From NCBI GenBank assembly GCA_947479995.1, contig CANKBT010000048.1, positions 1 through 13,913 on the forward strand: a DNA stretch of 13,913 nt. Reading direction: 5' to 3'. The notes beneath the pieces were generated by a model. The model was not told where the DNA came from. It did not search any database and worked only from the letters and a program-made list of their open reading frames with translations. Position numbers and translations under genes: made by a program. Shown here one piece after another: positions 1-5,363 of the stretch. The stretch's first letter is position 1, and every line of letters begins with the position of its first letter. This stretch comes from Frankiaceae bacterium (lineage in GTDB: Bacteria; Actinomycetota; Actinomycetes; Mycobacteriales; SCTD01).

Positions 1-148
1 CGGCGCCGCCCAGCAGCAGCGGGGCGAGCAGCGCCGGCCACCACCGCGGCCGCACCCGACGGGGCGGCGCGGGGGCGGGGGCGGGCACGGCCGTCCCGAC
101 GCGCACCACGACGACCGGCCGGGCGGGCTCGTCGCGGCGCGGGCTCAC
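1..148 (-). CDS. Membrane protein of unknown function, N-terminal fragment
   Basis: This is the first 49 codons of a minus-strand gene that continues past the left edge. The GTG start at 148-146 overlaps the TGA of the acetyltransferase gene (147-145) in a GTGA arrangement, which suggests translational coupling and is why this start was chosen. The visible peptide begins with a charged, Arg-rich stretch (MSPRRDEPARP), then an Ala-Pro repeat, an Arg-rich patch, and the start of a hydrophobic segment (WWPALLAPLLLGGA). This looks like a short cytoplasmic tail followed by a first transmembrane helix or a signal anchor. No family can be recognised from so little sequence. That it is a real gene rests on the overlap and on the uninterrupted frame. 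Confidence 0.6.
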   Translation of the reverse strand, partial: MSPRRDEPARPVVVVRVGTAVPAPAPAPPRRVRPRWWPALLAPLLLGGA

Positions 149-675
149 CAGAGGTCGCCGTCGCGCCAGTCGCAGGCCAGCGGGCCGTCGAGGTCGAGCG
201 GCGCGGCGCCGGGCAGCACGTGCACCAGCTCGCCGGGCGTCGGCACCGGCCCGTCCGGCCCGAGGGCGGCGGTCGGCCCGCGCCACGGCACCCAGCCGCG
301 CGCCTCGTAGACCGGGACGGCGAGGTCGGTGGCGCAGAGCGCGCCGAGGTCGTACGCCCCGCGCACCACGCGCTCCAGCGCCGTCATGACGGTGCCGGCG
401 TGCCCCCGGCGGCGGGCGGACGCGTCGACCGCGACCCCCTCGACCCAGCCCGCGCGCAGCGCCCGCCCGCCGTGCTGGAGCCGCCGCTGCACCACCGCGC
501 CGTGCGCGACCACCGCCCCGCCGTCGCGCACGATCGCGTGCAGGCCGCCGAGGCAGTGCTCCCAGTCGTCGTCGCCGAAGGCGCCGTCGAAGGCGGCGTC
601 GAGCAGTGCGCGCACCGCCGCGAGGACCCCGCGGTCCAGGTCGGCGGTGTGGGCGACGGTCAGACCAGCAGCCAC
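145..675 (-). CDS. Aminoglycoside 2'-N-acetyltransferase-like GNAT protein, AAC(2') family
   Basis: This 176-residue protein is predicted to transfer an acetyl group from acetyl-CoA, in AAC(2') enzymes to the 2'-amino group of aminoglycosides. It matches the mycobacterial AAC(2')-I proteins, as I recall them, over its whole length: HTADLD (9-14), DDWEHCLGGLHAIV (36-49), AHGAVVQRRL (57-66), WVEGVAV (77-83), the acetyl-CoA loop RRRGHAG (88-94), RGAYDLGAL (105-113), ARGWVPWRGPT (125-135) and the conserved C-terminal end CDWRDGDLW (168-176). The length (about 180 in the family) and the closing Trp fit well. The GTG start at 675 is the first in-frame start before the conserved region. It lies inside the end of the amylosucrase gene (16-nt overlap) behind GAGG, so translation is probably coupled. 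Chromosomal AAC(2') enzymes in mycobacteria may have a housekeeping role, so resistance is not certain. Some ligand-contact positions appear altered (see findings). Confidence 0.88.
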   Translation of the reverse strand: MAAGLTVAHTADLDRGVLAAVRALLDAAFDGAFGDDDWEHCLGGLHAIVRDGGAVVAHGAVVQRRLQHGGRALRAGWVEGVAVDASARRRGHAGTVMTALERVVRGAYDLGALCATDLAVPVYEARGWVPWRGPTAALGPDGPVPTPGELVHVLPGAAPLDLDGPLACDWRDGDLW

Positions 676-2492
676 AGCACCTCGTACGGGCGCAGCAGCA
701 GCTCCGGGCCGCCCCGCTCCTCGCCGGTCAGCGCGTCGACGGCGCGCCCCTCCCACGGCGTGCGCTGCACCTCGGGCGAGACGTTGTGCACGGCGACGAG
801 CACCTGCGTCGGGGCGGCGCGGCGCACGACGTGCACGGCCGGGTTGACCGAGCCGAGCACCTCGGCCTCGACGGCGGCGTGCAGGGCCGGCAGCCCGGCG
901 CGCACGGCCAGGGCGTGCCGCAGCGCGGAGAAGACGCGGTGCTCGAGCGTGCCGGGCTCGTCCTTGCGGGCGGCGGCGGCCGGGTCGAACCGCGGGCGGT
1001 GGGCCCAGCGGTCGTCGGCGGCGTGCCCCGGCTCGTCGGCCCAGTGCGGGTCGTTGAGCGCGGCCAGCTCGTCGCCGGACCACAGCACCGGCACGCCGCC
1101 GAAGCCGATCACGGCCAGGTGCCCGCACAGCAGGCGCGGCACCGCCAGGGGGTCGCCGCGGCCGACGCCGCACAGCGAGGCGGCCGTGCCACTGGTCCGC
1201 TCGTCCTGGAAGACCAGGCCGTCGGCCCACGAGCCCGGCACGTCGCCGGCGTACCAGTCGCGCAGGAACGCCCGGTGCGCCGGCCCGCTCCACCCGACCT
1301 CGGCGGCGTCGGCGTCGTCGACCGCCCAGCCGATGTCGTCGTGCCCGCGCAGGTAGGTCGCCCAGGACGTCGTCGTCGCCTTGGGCGGGAAGCGGCCGAG
1401 CGCGACGGTGAGCAGCCGCGCGTCGCGGGTCGCGAGCGCCGACCACACCTGCACCATGAGGCTGTTCTGGTACGCCAGGTCGCTCAGCTCGCCGTGCCCG
1501 AGGTAGGCCGCGAGCTGGCGCGGGCCGACGATCGCCTCGGCCTTGAAGGCCAGCGCCGGGGCGGCGATCCGGGCCACCGCCCGCAGGGCCCGGGTGAGCG
1601 CGTGCACCTCCGGCTGGTTCTGGCAGTCGGTGCCGAGCCGCTTCCACAGGAACGCGACGGCGTCGAGGCGCAGCACCTCCACGCCGAGGTTCGCCAGCCA
1701 GCAGACCAGGTCGGCGAACTCGGCGAAGACGTCCGGGTTGCCCCAGTCGAGGTCCCACTGCCAGGCGTTGAAGGTCGTCCACACCCAGGCGGCCGCCTCG
1801 TCGTCCCAGGTGAACGAGCCGGGCGCGAAGTCCGGGAAGACCTCGGGCAGCACCTGCTCGTACGCGTCGGGCAGCGTGCGGTCCGGGAACAGGTGGAAGT
1901 AGGCGCGGTAGCGCTCCTCGCCGGCGCGCGCCCGCCGCGCCCACTCGTGCTCGGCCGCGACGTGGTTGAGCACGAGGTCGAGCACCAGGCTGATCCCGCG
2001 CCCGCGCAGCACGGCGGCGAGCGCCTCGAGGTCGTCGACGGTGCCGAGGTCCTCGCGGACCTGCCGGTAGTCCATGACCGCGTAGCCGCCGTCGCTGTCG
2101 CCCGGGCGGGGCCGCAGCAGCGGCATGAGGTGCAGGTACGTCACGCCGAGGTCGGCGAGGTGGTCGACCCGCTCCGCGACGCCGCGCAGGTCGCCGGCGA
2201 AGCGGTCGGCGTACGCGGCGTAGCCGGCCTGCCGCGGCGACTGCAGCCAGTCGGGCTCGACGAGCCGCTCGAGGTCGAGCCGGCGCAGGTCGGCCGGGCG
2301 GGCGAGGGCGCCGGCCACGGCCGTGCGGGCGGCGGCCGCCGCGGCCTGCGGGCCCCGGGCGCCGTACGCCGCGGTGAGGCCCGCGAGCAGGTCCGGCCAG
2401 TGCCGGCGCAGCCGGGCCAGCACCAGCACCCGGGAGTGCTCGGGCTCGTCCGCGAGCGCCGCCGTCGCCTCGGCCAGCACCTGCGGGTCCAC
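660..2492 (-). CDS. Amylosucrase (GH13, sucrose glucosyltransferase)
   Basis: This 610-residue enzyme is predicted to transfer glucose from sucrose to an alpha-1,4-glucan, releasing fructose (EC 2.4.1.4), in the cytoplasm. All four GH13 regions are visible: DLVLNH (172-177), LRLDAVAF with nucleophile Asp277, KAEAIVG with acid/base Glu319, and RGHDDIGW with stabiliser Asp385. The stretches around them (KRLGTDCQNQPEVHALTRA, SGTAASLCG, DDRWAHRPRF, LRPYEVLWL) follow the Neisseria polysaccharea amylosucrase pattern rather than general alpha-amylases or trehalose synthase. Length fits the family (about 630-650). There is no signal peptide. The GTG start at 2492 is supported by a leaderless -10 element 6 nt upstream and by the absence of a Shine-Dalgarno sequence. 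It is the first gene of a minus-strand unit with the acetyltransferase and a membrane protein. Sucrose hydrolase is a less likely alternative within the same subfamily. Confidence 0.9.
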   Translation of the reverse strand: MDPQVLAEATAALADEPEHSRVLVLARLRRHWPDLLAGLTAAYGARGPQAAAAAARTAVAGALARPADLRRLDLERLVEPDWLQSPRQAGYAAYADRFAGDLRGVAERVDHLADLGVTYLHLMPLLRPRPGDSDGGYAVMDYRQVREDLGTVDDLEALAAVLRGRGISLVLDLVLNHVAAEHEWARRARAGEERYRAYFHLFPDRTLPDAYEQVLPEVFPDFAPGSFTWDDEAAAWVWTTFNAWQWDLDWGNPDVFAEFADLVCWLANLGVEVLRLDAVAFLWKRLGTDCQNQPEVHALTRALRAVARIAAPALAFKAEAIVGPRQLAAYLGHGELSDLAYQNSLMVQVWSALATRDARLLTVALGRFPPKATTTSWATYLRGHDDIGWAVDDADAAEVGWSGPAHRAFLRDWYAGDVPGSWADGLVFQDERTSGTAASLCGVGRGDPLAVPRLLCGHLAVIGFGGVPVLWSGDELAALNDPHWADEPGHAADDRWAHRPRFDPAAAARKDEPGTLEHRVFSALRHALAVRAGLPALHAAVEAEVLGSVNPAVHVVRRAAPTQVLVAVHNVSPEVQRTPWEGRAVDALTGEERGGPELLLRPYEVLWLLV

Positions 2493-2498
2493 GGCCCC

Positions 2499-2507
2499 AC
2501 CCTGGCA
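2499..2507 (-). promoter_or_regulatory. Predicted leaderless promoter (extended -10) of the amylosucrase gene
   Basis: Read on the minus strand, TGCCAGGGT is an extended -10 (TGN plus CAGGGT, which fits TANNNT except for the first base). It is followed by exactly 6 nt (GGGGCC) and then the GTG start. Transcription would begin at the G of GTG, giving a leaderless mRNA, which is common in Actinomycetota. There is no Shine-Dalgarno sequence here. No convincing -35 is seen. Confidence 0.55.
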
Positions 2508-2546
2508 GACCGCGCCGCACGCCGTCGCCGCACGTCGGGGCCCGTC

Positions 2547-2555
2547 TGCCAGGGT
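2547..2555 (+). promoter_or_regulatory. Predicted leaderless promoter (extended -10) of the gene at 2562
   Basis: TGCCAGGGT is followed by exactly 6 nt (GAGCCG) and the GTG start at 2562. This is the mirror image of the amylosucrase promoter. No Shine-Dalgarno sequence precedes the GTG, so a leaderless transcript is the simplest reading. No clear -35 is seen. Confidence 0.55.
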
Positions 2556-2561
2556 GAGCCG

Positions 2562-3167
2562 GTGCTCCGCCGGCTCCTGCTCCCCGTCGCCCTGCTGGGC
2601 GTGGTCGGCGCCGTGCTCGCGGTCCTCGTCGCCCAGCGCCCCGAGCCGGCGGCCGCCCCGGCGGCCAGCCCCTCGCCGCAGGAGCGCTCCGAGCTGGTGT
2701 CGCTGCCGGGGCTGCGGCCGGTCGGGGTCGCCGACGCGGTGCGCACGCGGCCGGCCCCCGGCGCGTACCCGCTGGGCGACGCCCTCGGCTCGACGGTCGT
2801 GGCGTCCCGCGAGGCCGTGCTCACCGCGCAGGTCGGGGCGCCGCTGCAGCGCGTGCGCACCCTGCAGGTGCGGGTGCTGGAGCTGGTCGACGACGGCACC
2901 GCGCGGGCGCTGCTCAACGCCTCGGTGGCCGGCGAGGGCCTCGCGGTCGTGCCGCTCGTGGCCCCGCTGCCCGGCTTCGGCCCGGACACCGCCGTCGGGC
3001 TGCGCCTGTCGCCGGGCGGCTTCCCCGAGCTGCGCGGCTACGCCGTCGCCGGGCGGCTGCTGCTCGACGTCGCCGTCGACGGCGAGGGCGACCCGGAGGC
3101 GTTCCTGGCCGAGGCGAGGGTCCTCGTGCCGGCACTGCTGCCTGCGGCCCCGCAGGTGCTCGGCTAG
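2562..3167 (+). CDS. Small membrane-anchored protein of unknown function
   Basis: I do not recognise this 201-residue protein. It has Arg residues at 3-4, one hydrophobic helix at about 5-24, an Ala/Pro/Ser-rich linker at about 26-41, then a soluble domain to the end. No Cys follows the hydrophobic segment, so it is not a lipoprotein; an uncleaved signal anchor with the C-terminal domain outside the membrane is likely. The domain has several beta-like stretches (98-109, 126-133, 143-150, 158-171) and reads like the secreted SAF-like or hypothetical proteins common in actinobacteria, but nothing diagnostic is present. The GTG start is fixed by the leaderless promoter and the immediate Arg-Arg plus helix. 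The stop lies 16 nt before the HadA-like gene, so the three genes probably form one operon. Confidence 0.75.
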   Translation: MLRRLLLPVALLGVVGAVLAVLVAQRPEPAAAPAASPSPQERSELVSLPGLRPVGVADAVRTRPAPGAYPLGDALGSTVVASREAVLTAQVGAPLQRVRTLQVRVLELVDDGTARALLNASVAGEGLAVVPLVAPLPGFGPDTAVGLRLSPGGFPELRGYAVAGRLLLDVAVDGEGDPEAFLAEARVLVPALLPAAPQVLG

Positions 3168-3183
3168 CGGACTGGAGGACGAC

Positions 3184-3579
3184 GTGGGAGAGCCGTACGC
3201 GCTCGAGGTGGAGCGGGGCAAGGCGCGCGAGTTCGCGCGGGCCGTCGGGGGCGACCTCGGCGCCGACGGGGTCACGCACCCGACCTTCCTCATGACGGGG
3301 GTGTTCTGGCAGGGCCCGGAGAGCTCGCCGTGGCCGGCCGACCGCGAGATGGGGCGGGTGCTGCACGGCGAGCAGGAGTTCGTCTTCCCGCACGGCCCGC
3401 CGCGGGTCGGCGCCCGGCTCACCGGGGTCTCGCGGGTCGAGGGCAGCGAGGTCAAGCAGGGCAAGCGGGGCGGGGAGATGACCGTCACGCGGGTGCTGAC
3501 GGAGTACCGCGATGACGACGGCGCGCTCGTCGCCGAGGTGCGCTCGACGGTCATCGAGACCAGCCGGGCCGCGTCGTGA
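3184..3579 (+). CDS. MaoC N-terminal / FAS1-like dehydratase, HadA-like subunit
   Basis: This 131-residue hot-dog-fold protein resembles the HadA-type (FAS1_DH) half of (3R)-hydroxyacyl-ACP or -CoA dehydratases. The pattern EVERGKAREFARAVGG near the N-terminus, HPTFLM (36-41), HGEQEF (61-66) and VKQGKRGGEMTVTRVLTEY are typical of the actinobacterial 'UPF0336'/HadA group. In this family the subunit lacks the catalytic dyad and shapes the acyl channel, while the partner (next gene) is catalytic. A strong ribosome-binding site GGAGG (3174-3178) sits 5 nt before the GTG start at 3184. The stop overlaps the next start by 4 nt (GTGA), which fits equal production of two partner subunits. A role in mycolate synthesis cannot be assumed; a general fatty-acid or polyketide-related dehydratase is equally possible. 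Confidence 0.85.
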   Translation: MGEPYALEVERGKAREFARAVGGDLGADGVTHPTFLMTGVFWQGPESSPWPADREMGRVLHGEQEFVFPHGPPRVGARLTGVSRVEGSEVKQGKRGGEMTVTRVLTEYRDDDGALVAEVRSTVIETSRAAS

Positions 3580-3965
3580 CCCCGCGCACCGACGCGCCGC
3601 TGACGCTCACCGACTTCGTCCGCTACCAGGGCGCGTCCGGCGACATGAACCCCATCCACCACGACCCGGCGTTCGCGCAGGCGGCCGGCTACCCCGGGCC
3701 CTTCGCGGTCGGCATGCTCGCGGCGGGGCGGCTCGCGACCTTCGTCACCGACGCGTACGGCGCGGCGTCGGTGCGCCGCTTCCGCGTGCGCTTCTCCGAG
3801 CAGGCCTGGCCCGGTGACGTCCTCACGTACGCCGGGACCGCCGGGCAGGAGCGCGAGGAGGGCGGCGAGCGCGTGGTCGACCTCGAGCTGGTGTGCACCC
3901 GGCAGACCGGCGGGGTGCACCTGCGCGGGTGGGCGACCGTCGCGACCGCCGCGGGGCCGGCCTAG
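3576..3965 (+). CDS. MaoC-like (3R)-hydroxyacyl dehydratase, HadB-like catalytic subunit
   Basis: This 129-residue hot-dog protein carries the hydratase-2 signature: RYQGASGDMNPIHHD (16-30), with the Asp23/His28 dyad spaced as in HadB (D-x4-H), followed by GPFAVGMLAAG (41-51). It should dehydrate (3R)-hydroxyacyl thioesters, or hydrate trans-2-enoyl thioesters, as the catalytic half of a dimer with the preceding HadA-like protein. GTG at 3576 overlaps the upstream TGA (GTGA), indicating coupling. The closing RGWATVAT strand is normal for the family, so the protein is complete. Its TAG stop shares the CTAG tetranucleotide with the stop of the convergent diguanylate cyclase gene. The acyl-chain specificity is not readable from the sequence. 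Confidence 0.9.
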   Translation: MTPRTDAPLTLTDFVRYQGASGDMNPIHHDPAFAQAAGYPGPFAVGMLAAGRLATFVTDAYGAASVRRFRVRFSEQAWPGDVLTYAGTAGQEREEGGERVVDLELVCTRQTGGVHLRGWATVATAAGPA

Positions 3966-5203
3966 ACCCGCACGCCCGGCTGCCGCGGGGCCGGCACGGC
4001 GCCGGCGGGCGCGCCGACCACCCGGTCGCGGCCCGCCCGCTTGGCGGCGTAGAGCGCCGTGTCGGCGTCGGCGAGCAGCGCCGCCAGGTCGTGCTCGACC
4101 CCGCCGGCGCTCCACCGCACCCCGACCGAGGCGGTGAGCCGCAGGTCGGGCTCGCCGGCGACGCGGGCGTCGGCGACCGCGGCGCGCACCCGCTCGGCGA
4201 CGACGCGCGCGACCGGCTCGCTCACGGCGGGCAGCAGCACGACGAGCTCCTCGCCGCCGAACCGGCCGACGAGGTCGTCCGGCCGCACGGCCGCGGTGAC
4301 GGCGTCGGCGACGGCGCGCAGGGCGGCGTCGCCCGCGAGGTGCCCGAAGCGGTCGTTGACGGCCTTGAAGTGGTCGAGGTCGAGCAGCAGCACGGCGCCC
4401 TGCGCGGCGCCGGCGACGTGCCGCTCGGCCTGCGCGGTCCAGGTGCCGGCGTTGAGCAGCCCGGTCTTGGCGTCGCGCTCGGCGCGCGCCTGCAGCGGCG
4501 CGTGCAGCAGCGCCCGCTGCAGCACGGCGTACGACGGGGCGGCGAGCAGCAGCAGGGCGGGGCCGGCCGACCAGAGCACCGCGAGCACGGCGCCCTGGCA
4601 GAGCACGGCGGCCTCGGTGGCGTAGTACTCCCGGCTGCGCAGCACCGCCCGCAGCCAGGCCTCGTCGCGCGCCTCGCCGGTCCAGGCGCTGGCGGCGAAC
4701 CCGGCGGCCGAGACGGCCAGCGAGGCGAGGACGGCGCCGACCAGCACGGCCGCGCCCGCGGCGCCGGCGACGTCGAGCGCGCCCGCCGGCGTGCGGTGCA
4801 GGTCGGCGGCGGCGCCGGCGGCCGACCCGGCGAGCACGCTGATCGCCCCGCTGCCCACCCACTTCCACAGCGGCACCCGCAGCCCGCGCCAGCGGGCGTA
4901 CGCGTAGACCGGCACGACCACTGCGCCGGCGAGCGCCGGCCCGCACAGCAGCGCGGCGGCGAAGGGCCAGGCCGACAGGCCCTTGTGCGGCCGCTGGCCG
5001 ACCAGCTGCCCGCCCTCCGCGCGGCGGCCGAGCTCGACGTCGAACGCGCAGAGCAGCAGCAGGGCGGCCAGCGGCGCCGGGTCGGGCAGCGCGAGGCCCT
5101 CGCGCAGCAGCGCGGCGACCGCCAGCACCAGCAGCGCCAGCAGCACGGCCTGCTGGCGCCGGGGCAGCGCGCGCACGCCGGGGGTCCTCACGGCACGGGG
5201 CAT
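3962..5203 (-). CDS. Membrane-bound diguanylate cyclase (GGDEF domain)
   Basis: This 413-residue protein should make cyclic di-GMP from two GTP at the inner face of the membrane. The N-terminal half has about six hydrophobic segments (roughly 18-36, 42-55, 77-104, 116-134, 147-172, 196-232). The GGDEF domain runs from about 240 to 397: DAKTGLLN (244-251), LLDLDHFKAVND with metal ligand Asp275, FGHLAGD, inhibitory I-site RPDD (307-310), signature GGEEL (316-320), and ADTALYAAKRAGRDRV. The intact GGEE and RxxD predict an active, product-inhibited cyclase. The membrane part resembles no sensor domain I can name. ATG at 5203 is the first ATG upstream of the first helix; no good ribosome-binding site is seen, and an in-frame GTG lies four codons downstream. 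It is transcribed divergently from the GGDEF-EAL gene. It ends on the same CTAG as the convergent HadB-like gene. Confidence 0.9.
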   Translation of the reverse strand: MPRAVRTPGVRALPRRQQAVLLALLVLAVAALLREGLALPDPAPLAALLLLCAFDVELGRRAEGGQLVGQRPHKGLSAWPFAAALLCGPALAGAVVVPVYAYARWRGLRVPLWKWVGSGAISVLAGSAAGAAADLHRTPAGALDVAGAAGAAVLVGAVLASLAVSAAGFAASAWTGEARDEAWLRAVLRSREYYATEAAVLCQGAVLAVLWSAGPALLLLAAPSYAVLQRALLHAPLQARAERDAKTGLLNAGTWTAQAERHVAGAAQGAVLLLDLDHFKAVNDRFGHLAGDAALRAVADAVTAAVRPDDLVGRFGGEELVVLLPAVSEPVARVVAERVRAAVADARVAGEPDLRLTASVGVRWSAGGVEHDLAALLADADTALYAAKRAGRDRVVGAPAGAVPAPRQPGVRV

Positions 5204-5242
5204 CGGCCGCCGGCCGCCCCGCCCTGAGCGGCGCGCCCGGCA

Positions 5243-5258
5243 TGGCCCGTCCGGGCCA
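5243..5258. repeat. Short inverted repeat in the divergent c-di-GMP intergenic region
   Basis: TGGCCCG-TC-CGGGCCA is a perfect 7-bp inverted repeat with a 2-nt centre, located 40 bp before the diguanylate cyclase start. It could be a dimeric regulator site. By chance alone such repeats are frequent in DNA this GC-rich, so the call is tentative. The surrounding 5204-5288 shows no clear promoter on either strand. Confidence 0.3.
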
Positions 5259-5288
5259 CCCGGTGGTGGTGCCGCCGCCGGCCGAACC

Positions 5289-5346
5289 GCCCCCGACCGG
5301 GTGAGTCGCAGGAGGGCCCTTCGGTCGGGGGCCCGACCTGCCGAAG
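5289..5346 (+). promoter_or_regulatory. Candidate structured 5' leader with alternative hairpins
   Basis: Two strong stems compete for the same bases just upstream of the GGDEF-EAL gene. Stem A pairs GCCCCCGACCG (5289-5299) with CGGTCGGGGGC (5322-5332), 11 perfect pairs enclosing a 22-nt loop that contains GGAGG. Stem B pairs CTTCGGTCGG (5319-5328) with CCGA (5333-5336) and CCGAAG (5341-5346), ten pairs with a CCTG bulge, ending 17 nt before the ATG. Positions 5322-5328 belong to both, so they are mutually exclusive. The arrangement resembles an attenuator or riboswitch, but it does not match the c-di-GMP riboswitch consensus I know. If transcription starts downstream of about 5290, stem A cannot form. 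Confidence 0.4.
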
Positions 5347-5363
5347 AGCCGCAGGTGGAGACG

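Larger units (their letters stand above)
2498..2556. repeat. 13-bp perfect inverted repeat spanning the divergent promoters
   Basis: CACCCTGGCAGAC (2498-2510) is the exact reverse complement of GTCTGCCAGGGTG (2544-2556), with 33 bp between. Each arm contains the predicted -10 element of one of the two divergent genes. The match extends past the -10 (the GTC prefix and the trailing G), so it may be more than two copies of a promoter consensus. It could also be a binding site. A third copy of GTCTGCCAGG lies before the enoyl-CoA isomerase gene (10829-10838, minus strand). Confidence 0.6.

Noticed and set aside
606..2561. Plus-strand frame leading into the gene at 2562
   Set aside because: It is antisense to the amylosucrase gene, with low-complexity Arg/Ala/Gly-rich translation; the real start is the GTG at 2562 with its promoter.
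5289..5346. Known c-di-GMP riboswitch (class I or II)
   Set aside because: The conserved GEMM core sequences I know are absent; only generic hairpins are visible.
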